Shown here: piece after piece, positions 6,159-11,679 of the stretch
Position numbering within the stretch: the stretch's first letter is position 1
Layout of the letters: each line of letters opens with the position of its first letter
Source of the DNA: Syntrophomonadaceae bacterium
GTDB taxonomy: Bacteria > Bacillota > Syntrophomonadia > Syntrophomonadales > Syntrophomonadaceae
Direction: 5' to 3'
NCBI GenBank assembly: GCA_012522705.1
Contig: JAAYJY010000048.1
Span: 1-11,679, forward strand
Length of the DNA stretch: 11,679 bases
The notes under the pieces: model-generated
What the model was told of the DNA's origin: nothing
Seen by the model: only the letters and a program-made list of their open reading frames with translations
Database searches by the model: none
Made by a program: the position numbers and the translations under genes

Positions 6159-7230
6159 CGGCGGGACGCTCCTGTTTCTTCATGATGTGAATGTCATCGG
6201 GGTTAAAACGCATCCCCACCTCGGTATCCTCCAGGGCCTTAATGGTGCTCTGTATTAACCATGACCGTTGGCCCTCCAAGACCACCATCTCGTAATGGAC
6301 CCCTTTGAAGACGATCGAGTCCACAATTCCCCGCAGCATCCCTTCCTCGGGGGAAACCAGCTTGATATCTTCCGGCCGGATGACTACTTCCACCGGTTGG
6401 TCGACACCAAAGCCGGCATCCACACAGCGGAACCGTTGGCCGGCAAATCCGACTTCATAGTCACGGTACATGATTCCGTCCAGAATGTTGCTCTCGCCGA
6501 TGAAATCAGCCACGAAGGCGTTCACTGGTTCGTTGTAGATATTGACCGGAGTGCCGAACTGTTCTATCCGGCCCTTATTCATGACGATGACCTGGTTGGA
6601 CATGGTCAGGGCTTCTTCCTGGTCGTGAGTGACATATATAAAGGTGATGCCCAGCTCCTGCTGCATGTATTTGAGCTCCACCTGCATCTCTTTTCTCAAT
6701 TTGAGGTCGAGAGCACCCAGCGGTTCATCCAGCAACAGGACTTTGGGTTCGTTGACCAGCGCCCGGGCAATGGCCACCCGCTGCTGCTGCCCGCCGCTGA
6801 GGGAATCGACCGCCCGTTTTTCGAAACCTCGCAGAGTCACTAGTTCCAGCATCCGCCCCACTCTTTTCCTTATCTCCTGCTCCTCCATTTTTTTGAGACG
6901 CAGGCCGAAAGCGATGTTCTCGTAAACGTCCATGTGGGGAAAAAGGGCATACTTTTGGAATACCGTGTTGATTGGCCTTTCATAGGGCGGAACCGAGGTG
7001 ATGACCTTGTCCTCGAAAAGAATATCACCTGCGGTAGGCATTTCGAAGCCGCCTATCATGCGGAGCACCGTGGTCTTGCCACTGCCGCTGGGACCCAGTA
7101 TGGTTAGGAAATCCTCTGAGCGGACGCAGAAATTGAAATTGTCCACCACCCGCTGCCCGGAAATCTCCTTGAACAGATTCCTGCCCTCGATGACCTTTCT
7201 CTTCACCTGCAACCCCCCGACCAATAGCAT
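6151..7230 (-). CDS. potA: Polyamine-type ABC transporter ATPase PotA
   Basis: This is the ATP-binding subunit that powers the PotBC channel. Motifs counted from the ATG at 7230 are Walker A GPSGSGKTT (46-54), Q-loop Gln92 in VFQKYALFPHM, signature LSGGQ (144-148), Walker B VLLLDE (164-169) and H-loop His202 in VTHDQEEAL. Residues after about 235 form the C-terminal TOBE-type regulatory domain (FIGESNILDG, then VVIRPEDIKL), typical of PotA. The ATG at 7230 has only a weak site (TTGGAA). The GTG at 7206 has GGGGGG six bases upstream and gives the more usual N-terminus, so the true start may be 7206. It is the first gene of potABC. Motifs support polyamine-type import, but the substrate cannot be fixed without a binding protein. 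Confidence 0.92.
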   Translation of the reverse strand: MLLVGGLQVKRKVIEGRNLFKEISGQRVVDNFNFCVRSEDFLTILGPSGSGKTTVLRMIGGFEMPTAGDILFEDKVITSVPPYERPINTVFQKYALFPHMDVYENIAFGLRLKKMEEQEIRKRVGRMLELVTLRGFEKRAVDSLSGGQQQRVAIARALVNEPKVLLLDEPLGALDLKLRKEMQVELKYMQQELGITFIYVTHDQEEALTMSNQVIVMNKGRIEQFGTPVNIYNEPVNAFVADFIGESNILDGIMYRDYEVGFAGQRFRCVDAGFGVDQPVEVVIRPEDIKLVSPEEGMLRGIVDSIVFKGVHYEMVVLEGQRSWLIQSTIKALEDTEVGMRFNPDDIHIMKKQERPADA

Positions 7231-7275
7231 TTTCCAACGTCAGAGTCTCTGCCGACTTTTTCTCGACCAAGATAC

Positions 7276-7304
7276 ATTTTCATGGATTGTGATAACCCCG
7301 TCAA
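7276..7304 (-). promoter_or_regulatory. Weak promoter candidate for potABC
   Basis: TTGACG (7299-7304) is followed after 17 bases by GAAAAT (7276-7281), which matches only four of six -10 positions. It lies about 45 bases upstream of the potA ATG. It is the best candidate seen on the minus strand in this divergent intergenic region. Confidence 0.35.
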
Positions 7305-7312
7305 GAATAATC

Positions 7313-7411
7313 CTAGGGGGACAGCTGCGGGTTCTGCAACCACAATTCATCCGGGCCGATATCATAGAACTTGTCGATGCGAAAATCTGGCGGGGTATCA
7401 TCTGAAAACAT
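7313..7411 (-). CDS. Possible 32-aa micro-ORF upstream of potA
   Basis: A 33-codon frame begins ATG TTT TCA GAT and ends in TAG between potA and its divergent neighbour. The product starts MFSDDTPPDFRIDKFYDIG and ends LWLQNPQLSP. It is acidic and protein-like rather than repetitive, but no ribosome binding site lies at a proper distance and I recognise no family. It could be an upstream small protein, the remnant of a longer gene, or chance. Confidence 0.25.
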   Translation of the reverse strand: MFSDDTPPDFRIDKFYDIGPDELWLQNPQLSP

Positions 7412-7419
7412 TTTTGCGA

Positions 7420-7448
7420 TTGCCAAATCGTCCTAACCAAATTATGAT
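7420..7448 (+). promoter_or_regulatory. SigmaA-type promoter of the 452-aa membrane protein gene
   Basis: TTGCCA (7420-7425) and TATGAT (7443-7448) are separated by 17 bases, both close to consensus. The predicted start of transcription near 7455 leaves a 5' leader of only about 20 to 40 bases, depending on which start codon is used. Confidence 0.75.
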
Positions 7449-7478
7449 TTTGATATTATAGTAATTAATTCGGCAGTG

Positions 7479-8834
7479 ATGGAGTTGAAAGCCTTGTCTG
7501 CATTTATAGTGCGATATTATTATTGCCTTAAAGACGATACCGATCCCATTGAGGCCCTGGCAACCATCTTGACTCAACATTCGTATATGGCGATCACCGC
7601 TGAGACTTCCCCGGATTTCTCCAATCCCGGCGGTTTCTTTGGCAACCTGACTGATTTCTCGGGAAAAATGGCCATCCTGGCGGTCAAGACCCCGGATACC
7701 CCGGGAGACTGGGCTGGGTCTCTCAGCCATCTGCAGGATCTGGAAACACAGTCCGGCATGTGCTATGACGATTTGATGGGCAGGCTTACCCTGTTGGCTA
7801 CCGGAGATGGCAATGCGCCCCTATTGTTGGAAGAGGCTCTGCCGTGGCTGCCCTGCCGGGAGGTAGAGATCCCATCCGGCAACGCCCGCTTGTTCCGGTT
7901 GCCTATCAGCAGAAAAGACACAGAGGCTGTTTATGTTTACCGATCTGGGGAAATGGGGCCCTTGACTCCTCTGTTGGTCCGACGGTTACCCAACCTTCAC
8001 TCCCGGATGATCTTCCTCTGCGAACTACATGGAATGCTGAGGGATCGGGAAAACACCATCGGTCTGGAAAAAGACACTCTGGGCAAGGATTTAATCCGCA
8101 TCCTACATACCCAGTTGGTCATGAGCCAACCATCCGTTGACGTCAACCAAGCATTAGAGGGCAACATCAAAGAACTGGCCACCGCTTTCGCCAAGCTGGT
8201 AGCTGACGAGACATTGGTGAGTGATGGGATCCGACGCCTGGAAACCATGCTGGAAGGGACGGAGAACCGATTCCTGAACGAGGCGGCTTTGCAGTTAGAG
8301 CCGGAAGGGATCAGAGACATGATGTCGGCGTACCGTGACCGCTTGGAGAATCTGGAGGAGCTGCGGGACGATCTGAATTTGGTGGAGAAAAACTACCACG
8401 AGGCCATCGCAGTTGTGCAGGGCCGGATACAGGTCATGAACAGCCGCACCAATTTAGAGACCCAGGACAAGATCCGGGAGTTGTTGGATGTAAACCTCGA
8501 AATGCAGAAGAAGAGCATGGTCTACCAGTTTGCCGCCGGTCTGATCGAATTCATAGTCCTGGCCTATTACAGCCTTTCCCTCTGGACCAACGTCGCGCCG
8601 GTAGCAGCGGCGGTAATCCCCGGGTGGGCCAAACTGGTCTTCGTTTTCCTGTTCTCCGGTACCACCGTGGTGGTTACCCATTTCCTGTCCGAATACCTTC
8701 AGGGTGAGACCCACGTGCGCCGCAACCTGATCATTTTAAGCCTGATCCTGACCGTCATCCTTATAACCATATTCCTGGGTACCTGGTCGGCCAACCTGAC
8801 CCCAGGGATGCATGCCACCGTACCCACTCCCTGA
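7479..8834 (+). CDS. Membrane-anchored protein with helical midsection, DUF3422-like layout
   Basis: It has about 451 residues, with no confident family assignment. The N-terminal ~190 residues look soluble and mixed alpha/beta. Residues ~195-348 are charged and helical, with coiled-coil-like stretches such as RDRLENLEELRDDLNLVEKN. Three hydrophobic segments follow at about 350-369, 382-403 and 417-436, then a short tail. The motif just before the first membrane helix (SRTNLETQDKIRELLDVN, then MVYQFAAGLIEF) resembles the end of DUF3422 membrane-anchored proteins, where a charged helix runs into C-terminal helices. There is no GMN motif, so it is not a CorA channel. The start is uncertain: the GTG at 7476 and ATG at 7479 lack a Shine-Dalgarno, whereas the TTG at 7494 has GGAG nine bases upstream. 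It has its own promoter and diverges from potABC. Confidence 0.85.
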   Translation: MELKALSAFIVRYYYCLKDDTDPIEALATILTQHSYMAITAETSPDFSNPGGFFGNLTDFSGKMAILAVKTPDTPGDWAGSLSHLQDLETQSGMCYDDLMGRLTLLATGDGNAPLLLEEALPWLPCREVEIPSGNARLFRLPISRKDTEAVYVYRSGEMGPLTPLLVRRLPNLHSRMIFLCELHGMLRDRENTIGLEKDTLGKDLIRILHTQLVMSQPSVDVNQALEGNIKELATAFAKLVADETLVSDGIRRLETMLEGTENRFLNEAALQLEPEGIRDMMSAYRDRLENLEELRDDLNLVEKNYHEAIAVVQGRIQVMNSRTNLETQDKIRELLDVNLEMQKKSMVYQFAAGLIEFIVLAYYSLSLWTNVAPVAAAVIPGWAKLVFVFLFSGTTVVVTHFLSEYLQGETHVRRNLIILSLILTVILITIFLGTWSANLTPGMHATVPTP

Positions 8835-9029
8835 TTAATCCAAGAGGGAGACGGCCTTGAGTCTCTCTTTCAGTTTCTTCATGTGCCCGGCTTCTTCGCG
8901 GGCGATCTGCTCCAGCAACAATCTGGTCTCGGGATCCTCGACCTCCTTGGCCATATCGATGTATCGATCCATGGCATTTTTCTCGGCCTCGATCGATATC
9001 TTAAGCACCTCTTTTATCGTTAGCGTCAT
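8835..9029 (-). CDS. Two-helix ferritin/rubrerythrin-like protein, 64 aa
   Basis: This short protein is predicted to form two helices, about 5-28 and 33-60, joined by the DPE turn typical of rubrerythrin-type ferritin-like domains. Potential metal ligands are Glu in SIEAEKNAMDRY on helix 1 and the EEAGH motif on helix 2, equivalent to the ExxH half-site of diiron proteins. The usual domain has four helices (~140 aa), so this is half a bundle and would need to dimerise to build a diiron centre, as two-helix encapsulated ferritins do. No rubredoxin-like zinc/iron domain follows. AAGGGGG lies seven bases before the ATG. Its TAA abuts the convergent gene's TGA with no gap. Role in iron or peroxide handling is inference from family. 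Confidence 0.85.
   Translation of the reverse strand: MTLTIKEVLKISIEAEKNAMDRYIDMAKEVEDPETRLLLEQIAREEAGHMKKLKERLKAVSLLD
8843..8870 (+). terminator. Possible terminator hairpin inside the convergent ferritin-like gene
   Basis: AGAGGGAGAC pairs with GTCTCTCTTT over 10 bp with two G-U pairs and an eight-base loop, starting nine bases after the TGA of the 452-aa gene. The following sequence (CAGTTTCTTC) is only moderately U-rich. Because the next gene's coding sequence starts immediately, this is the only obvious place for the transcript to end nearby. Confidence 0.3.
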
Positions 9030-9063
9030 GCGAATTCCCCCTTCACGATGCTTGTCTAATGAG

Positions 9064-9094
9064 ATTATAGCAGTTTATCCGTGAGATGGTGCAA
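9064..9094 (-). promoter_or_regulatory. Extended -10 promoter of the ferritin-like gene
   Basis: TGCTATAAT (9064-9072) is a perfect extended -10 element. The best -35 candidate is TTGCAC (9089-9094), with a long 19-base spacer, tolerable when an extended -10 is present. It lies about 35 bases upstream of the start codon, so the ferritin-like gene need not depend on the upstream exporter operon. Confidence 0.7.
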
Positions 9095-9121
9095 ATCAAG
9101 ACCTCCCTTTCCCGGTAAACG

Positions 9122-9832
9122 TTATTTCTCTGTCGGATTGGTCAAGTATTCATCCCTGATGATCATCCCATCGCTTATTTCCACCAGCCGGTCACTGCGC
9201 CCAGCCAGTTCGCGGTCATGGGTTACCATGATCATGCTGGTACAGTACTGTCCGTTTATATCCCGCAATAGAGTGAAGACACTTTTGGTATTGGCGGTAT
9301 CCAGGTTGCCGGTGGGTTCGTCGGCCAAGATTATCCTGGGTTGGTTGATCAGGGCCCGGGCAATGGCCACCCTCTGCTGCTCGCCCCCGGATATGGCGTT
9401 GGCACGGCTATCGCGGCGGTGACTGAGCCCTACCCGGTCCAGCAATTCCATGGCCCGCTTTTCCATGGTCGGGTTGGCCGGTCCGGCATAAATCATATAG
9501 GGTATGAGGACATTCTCCAACACCGTGAACTGGGGGAGCAGGAAATGGAACTGGAACACGAAACCCAGGGAACGGTTACGGAAATGAGCCAGTTCATCAT
9601 CATCCAGCTGGTTTAGGTCAGTTCCGTCTACCACCACCGTTCCCGCGGTGGGCCGGTCCAAGGCCCCGATAATGTTGAGCAGGGTGCTCTTGCCGGAGCC
9701 GGAAGCGCCAATAAGCGAGGTAAATTCCCCACATTTGAACTCCAGGTTGATGCCCTTCAAAACTCTGGTCCGGAGCGTTTCCTCACCGTAATCTTTAGTT
9801 AGATCAGTTATCTTTATCAATGGATCAACCAT
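9122..9832 (-). CDS. LolD/MacB-type ABC exporter ATPase
   Basis: This is the ATPase subunit of a MacB/LolCDE-like ABC system, 236 residues, a single nucleotide-binding domain without fused permease. Motifs: Walker A GASGSGKST (42-50), Q-loop Gln94 in FVFQFHFLLPQFT, signature ISGGE (147-151), Walker B IILADE (167-172) with the DEPTGNLD run diagnostic of this subfamily, and H-loop His205 in VTHDRE. Its ATG overlaps the end of the permease gene by eight bases (ATGGTTGA), with GAGGTGAT upstream as ribosome binding site. It is the last gene of the exporter operon. No clear terminator follows; the next gene on the strand has its own promoter. Such systems move lipids, peptides or antibiotics out of the membrane; the substrate is unknown here. 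Confidence 0.93.
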   Translation of the reverse strand: MVDPLIKITDLTKDYGEETLRTRVLKGINLEFKCGEFTSLIGASGSGKSTLLNIIGALDRPTAGTVVVDGTDLNQLDDDELAHFRNRSLGFVFQFHFLLPQFTVLENVLIPYMIYAGPANPTMEKRAMELLDRVGLSHRRDSRANAISGGEQQRVAIARALINQPRIILADEPTGNLDTANTKSVFTLLRDINGQYCTSMIMVTHDRELAGRSDRLVEISDGMIIRDEYLTNPTEK

Positions 9833-11042
9833 TGCGGATCACCTCGATGGGATTAATACGGGACACCTTGCGGGCGGGCAGATAAGCTGAAAGAGTTGCA
9901 GCTAAAATGGTGGCAATCACTATCACTATCGTGGTTACGGGTTTAAGCAGGAGTTCATACTCCTGTTTGGCAAATACCACAAATGCCTGGCTCATGGCCA
10001 GACCCAAGCCGAAACCAAGAAGCGTGCCGAAGGTCCCCAACACCAGTCCCTGCAACATAAACACCCGGGACACGCTCACGGTACGTATTCCAATTGCTTT
10101 CAATATACCGATTTCCTTGGATTTCTGTACGGCACTAATGGCCAGCACCGAAGCCACCCCCAGGATGACCGCCAGGAGCACGAAAACCTGAATAGTATAA
10201 CTGGAACTGCTCTGACTCTTCAGAGCGGAGAGCAGGGAGGCATTGCTCTGCTGCCAGCTCTCCACCTGGTAATGCGGCCACCGGACTCCCCATTCGCGCG
10301 CCACCAATTCGGCCCCCAACACGTCATTGACCTGTATCTCTATGGTGCTTACTCGATCCCCGGTGCCCAACAGCGCAGCCACCCGGTGCTGATCCATCAC
10401 CAGCCAGCGCTGGTTGATGGCCGCCACCCCCAAGTCAAAAACTCCGTCCACCATTACAACCAGAGGCTCTCGGCCGGGCAGTTCCAGTTGAATCGGATCT
10501 CCCGCGGTGATCCTCAAATCCTCGGCCAGGCTCTTGCCGATCAGCACCGACCCATCCTGAGCATTGCGATTCCCAGCGATAATGGAATCGTTCAAGCAAT
10601 ACATCCGGTTAGCTTGCTGAAGGTCGAAACCTCGCAGCAAGATGGCCCGGCTGACCTTCCCCCGGCGGATAAGCCCCGACCCGTCCACCACCGGCAACAC
10701 CGTATCTATCCGCTCATCAGCGATCATGGCGGTCGTCACGCTGCGCCAGTCGACGATAGGCCGCAAGGTCTTCTGAGTGGCATCCATGAGCAGGACTTGG
10801 CTGCCATCCCTGGCGGTGACTGCGTCGGCGGCTGCATATTCTGCATTGCTGATTACGATATGGGGGGACCTGCCCACCGTCTTCTGGATCAAGTTGGCCT
10901 GCAGCCCGTCGATGAGGGCGCTCAGAAAAACCATCACCGCCACCCCTATACCTATCCCCACTATGATAAGCAGGGTCTGTCCCCGGTTCTCTTCCAGAAA
11001 CCGCCGGGCCAGGCTCAATTCGAAAAGCATATGCCGTTTCAT
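9825..11042 (-). CDS. FtsX/MacB-type ABC permease
   Basis: This 405-residue permease has the layout of the MacB/LolC/E family: one helix at about 23-44 (TLLIIVGIGIGVAVMVFLSA), a large extracytoplasmic domain to about 280, then three helices at about 284-304, 330-355 and 368-388, ending in the typical cytoplasmic tail ARKVSRINPIEVIRNG. The coupling stretch KSKEIGILKAIGI after the second helix is the hallmark FtsX-domain segment that contacts the ATPase. I chose ATG 11042 because GAGGGGAA lies eight bases upstream; an in-frame start at 11060 would overlap the preceding gene. The upstream fusion protein gene stops one base before, so translation is probably coupled. With its neighbours it forms a three-part exporter. 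Confidence 0.92.
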   Translation of the reverse strand: MKRHMLFELSLARRFLEENRGQTLLIIVGIGIGVAVMVFLSALIDGLQANLIQKTVGRSPHIVISNAEYAAADAVTARDGSQVLLMDATQKTLRPIVDWRSVTTAMIADERIDTVLPVVDGSGLIRRGKVSRAILLRGFDLQQANRMYCLNDSIIAGNRNAQDGSVLIGKSLAEDLRITAGDPIQLELPGREPLVVMVDGVFDLGVAAINQRWLVMDQHRVAALLGTGDRVSTIEIQVNDVLGAELVAREWGVRWPHYQVESWQQSNASLLSALKSQSSSSYTIQVFVLLAVILGVASVLAISAVQKSKEIGILKAIGIRTVSVSRVFMLQGLVLGTFGTLLGFGLGLAMSQAFVVFAKQEYELLLKPVTTIVIVIATILAATLSAYLPARKVSRINPIEVIRNG

Positions 11043-11043
11043 A

Positions 11044-11679
11044 TTAAAAATTCCCCTCATGAAGGACGACCCGCTGATCTTCTCGGCGTCCCTCCGGGGA
11101 TCCGATCACGTCACCGGCCTGCAATCCCCCGGCGACCACCACCCCATCTGCAGTGCTGGCGCCCAATTGCACCGGGGTGAAACGAGCCCGGTTATCCCTG
11201 ATAAGCCACACCCCACTTTCGTCTTCCTGTACAGCCACATATGTCTCCGGGATAATTATGGCGTCGGGCTGCACTGCCCCGAAAAGCTGCACCGAGAGCA
11301 ACTGTCCCGGGTAGAGGGGGGGGGTCGCCCCGATAAACTCCAGTTCTGCCACAAAGGATCCCTGTTCGGCATTGGCCAATGGCTCCGTATATGCGACCCG
11401 GGCCTCCCATTTGGTATCGGCCGCATTGGTGAGCCAGACCTGAGCCCGGTTGCCGGCTGCGGCCAGGACCGCATAACGCTGGTCCGGTTCTATCTTCACC
11501 TTTAGTCCGGCGCCGTTGGCCACCAGGGCCACCTGGGCACCAAACGCTACCAGCTCTCCCGGGCTGACATACAGGTCCAGCAGTTCTCCATCGGCCGGAG
11601 CCAGGATGCGCGATTGGGCCAGCAACATCTCCTTTTCGGCCAGGTCCAGTTGGCGTTGCTTCAACTCAGCTTCCAGGAC
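11044..11679 (-). CDS. HlyD/MacA-type membrane fusion protein (5' end outside the window)
   Basis: The visible 211 residues are the C-terminal part of a periplasmic-adaptor or membrane fusion protein, the partner of MacB-like ABC exporters. The frame is open to the window edge, so the start lies beyond it; the TTG near 11664 sits inside a coiled coil and is not the start. Order: the end of the alpha-hairpin helix (VLEAELKQRQLDLAEKEMLL), the second half of the lipoyl domain (SRILAPADGELLDLYVSPGELV), a beta-barrel domain (about residues 55-125, with YPGQLLSVQLFG), and a membrane-proximal domain (IIIPETYVAVQEDESGVWLI). The last residues run to VLHEGNF. It is followed after one base by the permease gene. 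In a monoderm host such adaptors occur in YknXYZ-type systems. Confidence 0.9.
   Translation of the reverse strand, partial: VLEAELKQRQLDLAEKEMLLAQSRILAPADGELLDLYVSPGELVAFGAQVALVANGAGLKVKIEPDQRYAVLAAAGNRAQVWLTNAADTKWEARVAYTEPLANAEQGSFVAELEFIGATPPLYPGQLLSVQLFGAVQPDAIIIPETYVAVQEDESGVWLIRDNRARFTPVQLGASTADGVVVAGGLQAGDVIGSPEGRREDQRVVLHEGNF

Noticed and set aside
6268..6843. 191-codon plus-strand frame
   Set aside because: It lies wholly antisense to potA, whose motifs are complete; its product is His/Phe-rich and matches nothing.
7479..8834. CorA-type magnesium channel
   Set aside because: The general layout is similar, but there is no GMN motif and there are three rather than two C-terminal membrane helices.
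10272..11180. 302-codon plus-strand frame
   Set aside because: It is antisense to the permease and fusion protein genes, has a His/Pro/Gln-rich product with no domain, and mirrors the codon bias of the real minus-strand genes.

Overview
The window looks like chromosomal DNA from a Clostridia-type Firmicute, perhaps of a syntrophic or anaerobic lineage. The pointers are a T-box leader in front of aromatic amino acid genes, strong AGGAGG-like ribosome binding sites, a rubrerythrin-like ferritin fragment, a PotABC-type uptake operon and a Bacillus-type DAHP synthase. GC content is moderate. No phage, IS element, CRISPR array, rRNA or tRNA gene was seen. Stop codons are mixed, and TAG ends four of the thirteen genes whose ends are visible, so UAG looks like an ordinary stop here.

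Region 1 (1-1400): the 3' end of a GH130 glycoside phosphorylase gene on the plus strand converges on an unrecognised 199-aa gene on the minus strand. The upstream region of that gene is full of dyad symmetries.

Region 2 (1392-4263, minus strand): a complete aromatic amino acid transcription unit. It has a near-consensus promoter, a T-box leader with one Stem I but two successive antiterminator/terminator modules, then aroF (DAHP synthase), pheA (prephenate dehydratase), a 4-oxalocrotonate tautomerase-family gene and an intrinsic terminator. aroF carries an in-frame amber codon at its 110th codon, with intact homologous sequence on both sides in the same frame. The leader probably reads Phe-tRNA (UUC specifier, UGGU T-boxes), which suits Phe synthesis.

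Region 3 (4513-7230, minus strand): potA-potB-potC, with overlapping reading frames, for an ABC importer of the spermidine/putrescine type. No potD-like binding protein follows within the window.

Region 4 (7231-9072): a divergent intergenic region with a good plus-strand promoter, then a 452-aa protein with a soluble N-terminal part, a helical segment and three C-terminal membrane helices (DUF3422-like in layout). Its stop codon abuts the stop of a convergent 64-aa two-helix ferritin-like gene that has its own extended -10 promoter.

Region 5 (9122-11679, minus strand): an exporter operon of membrane fusion protein (cut by the window edge), FtsX/MacB-type permease and LolD/MacB-type ATPase, tightly coupled by a 1-base gap and an 8-base overlap.

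The parts most worth a second look are the duplicated decision module in the T-box leader, the amber codon in the gene it controls, and the tautomerase gene placed behind prephenate dehydratase.
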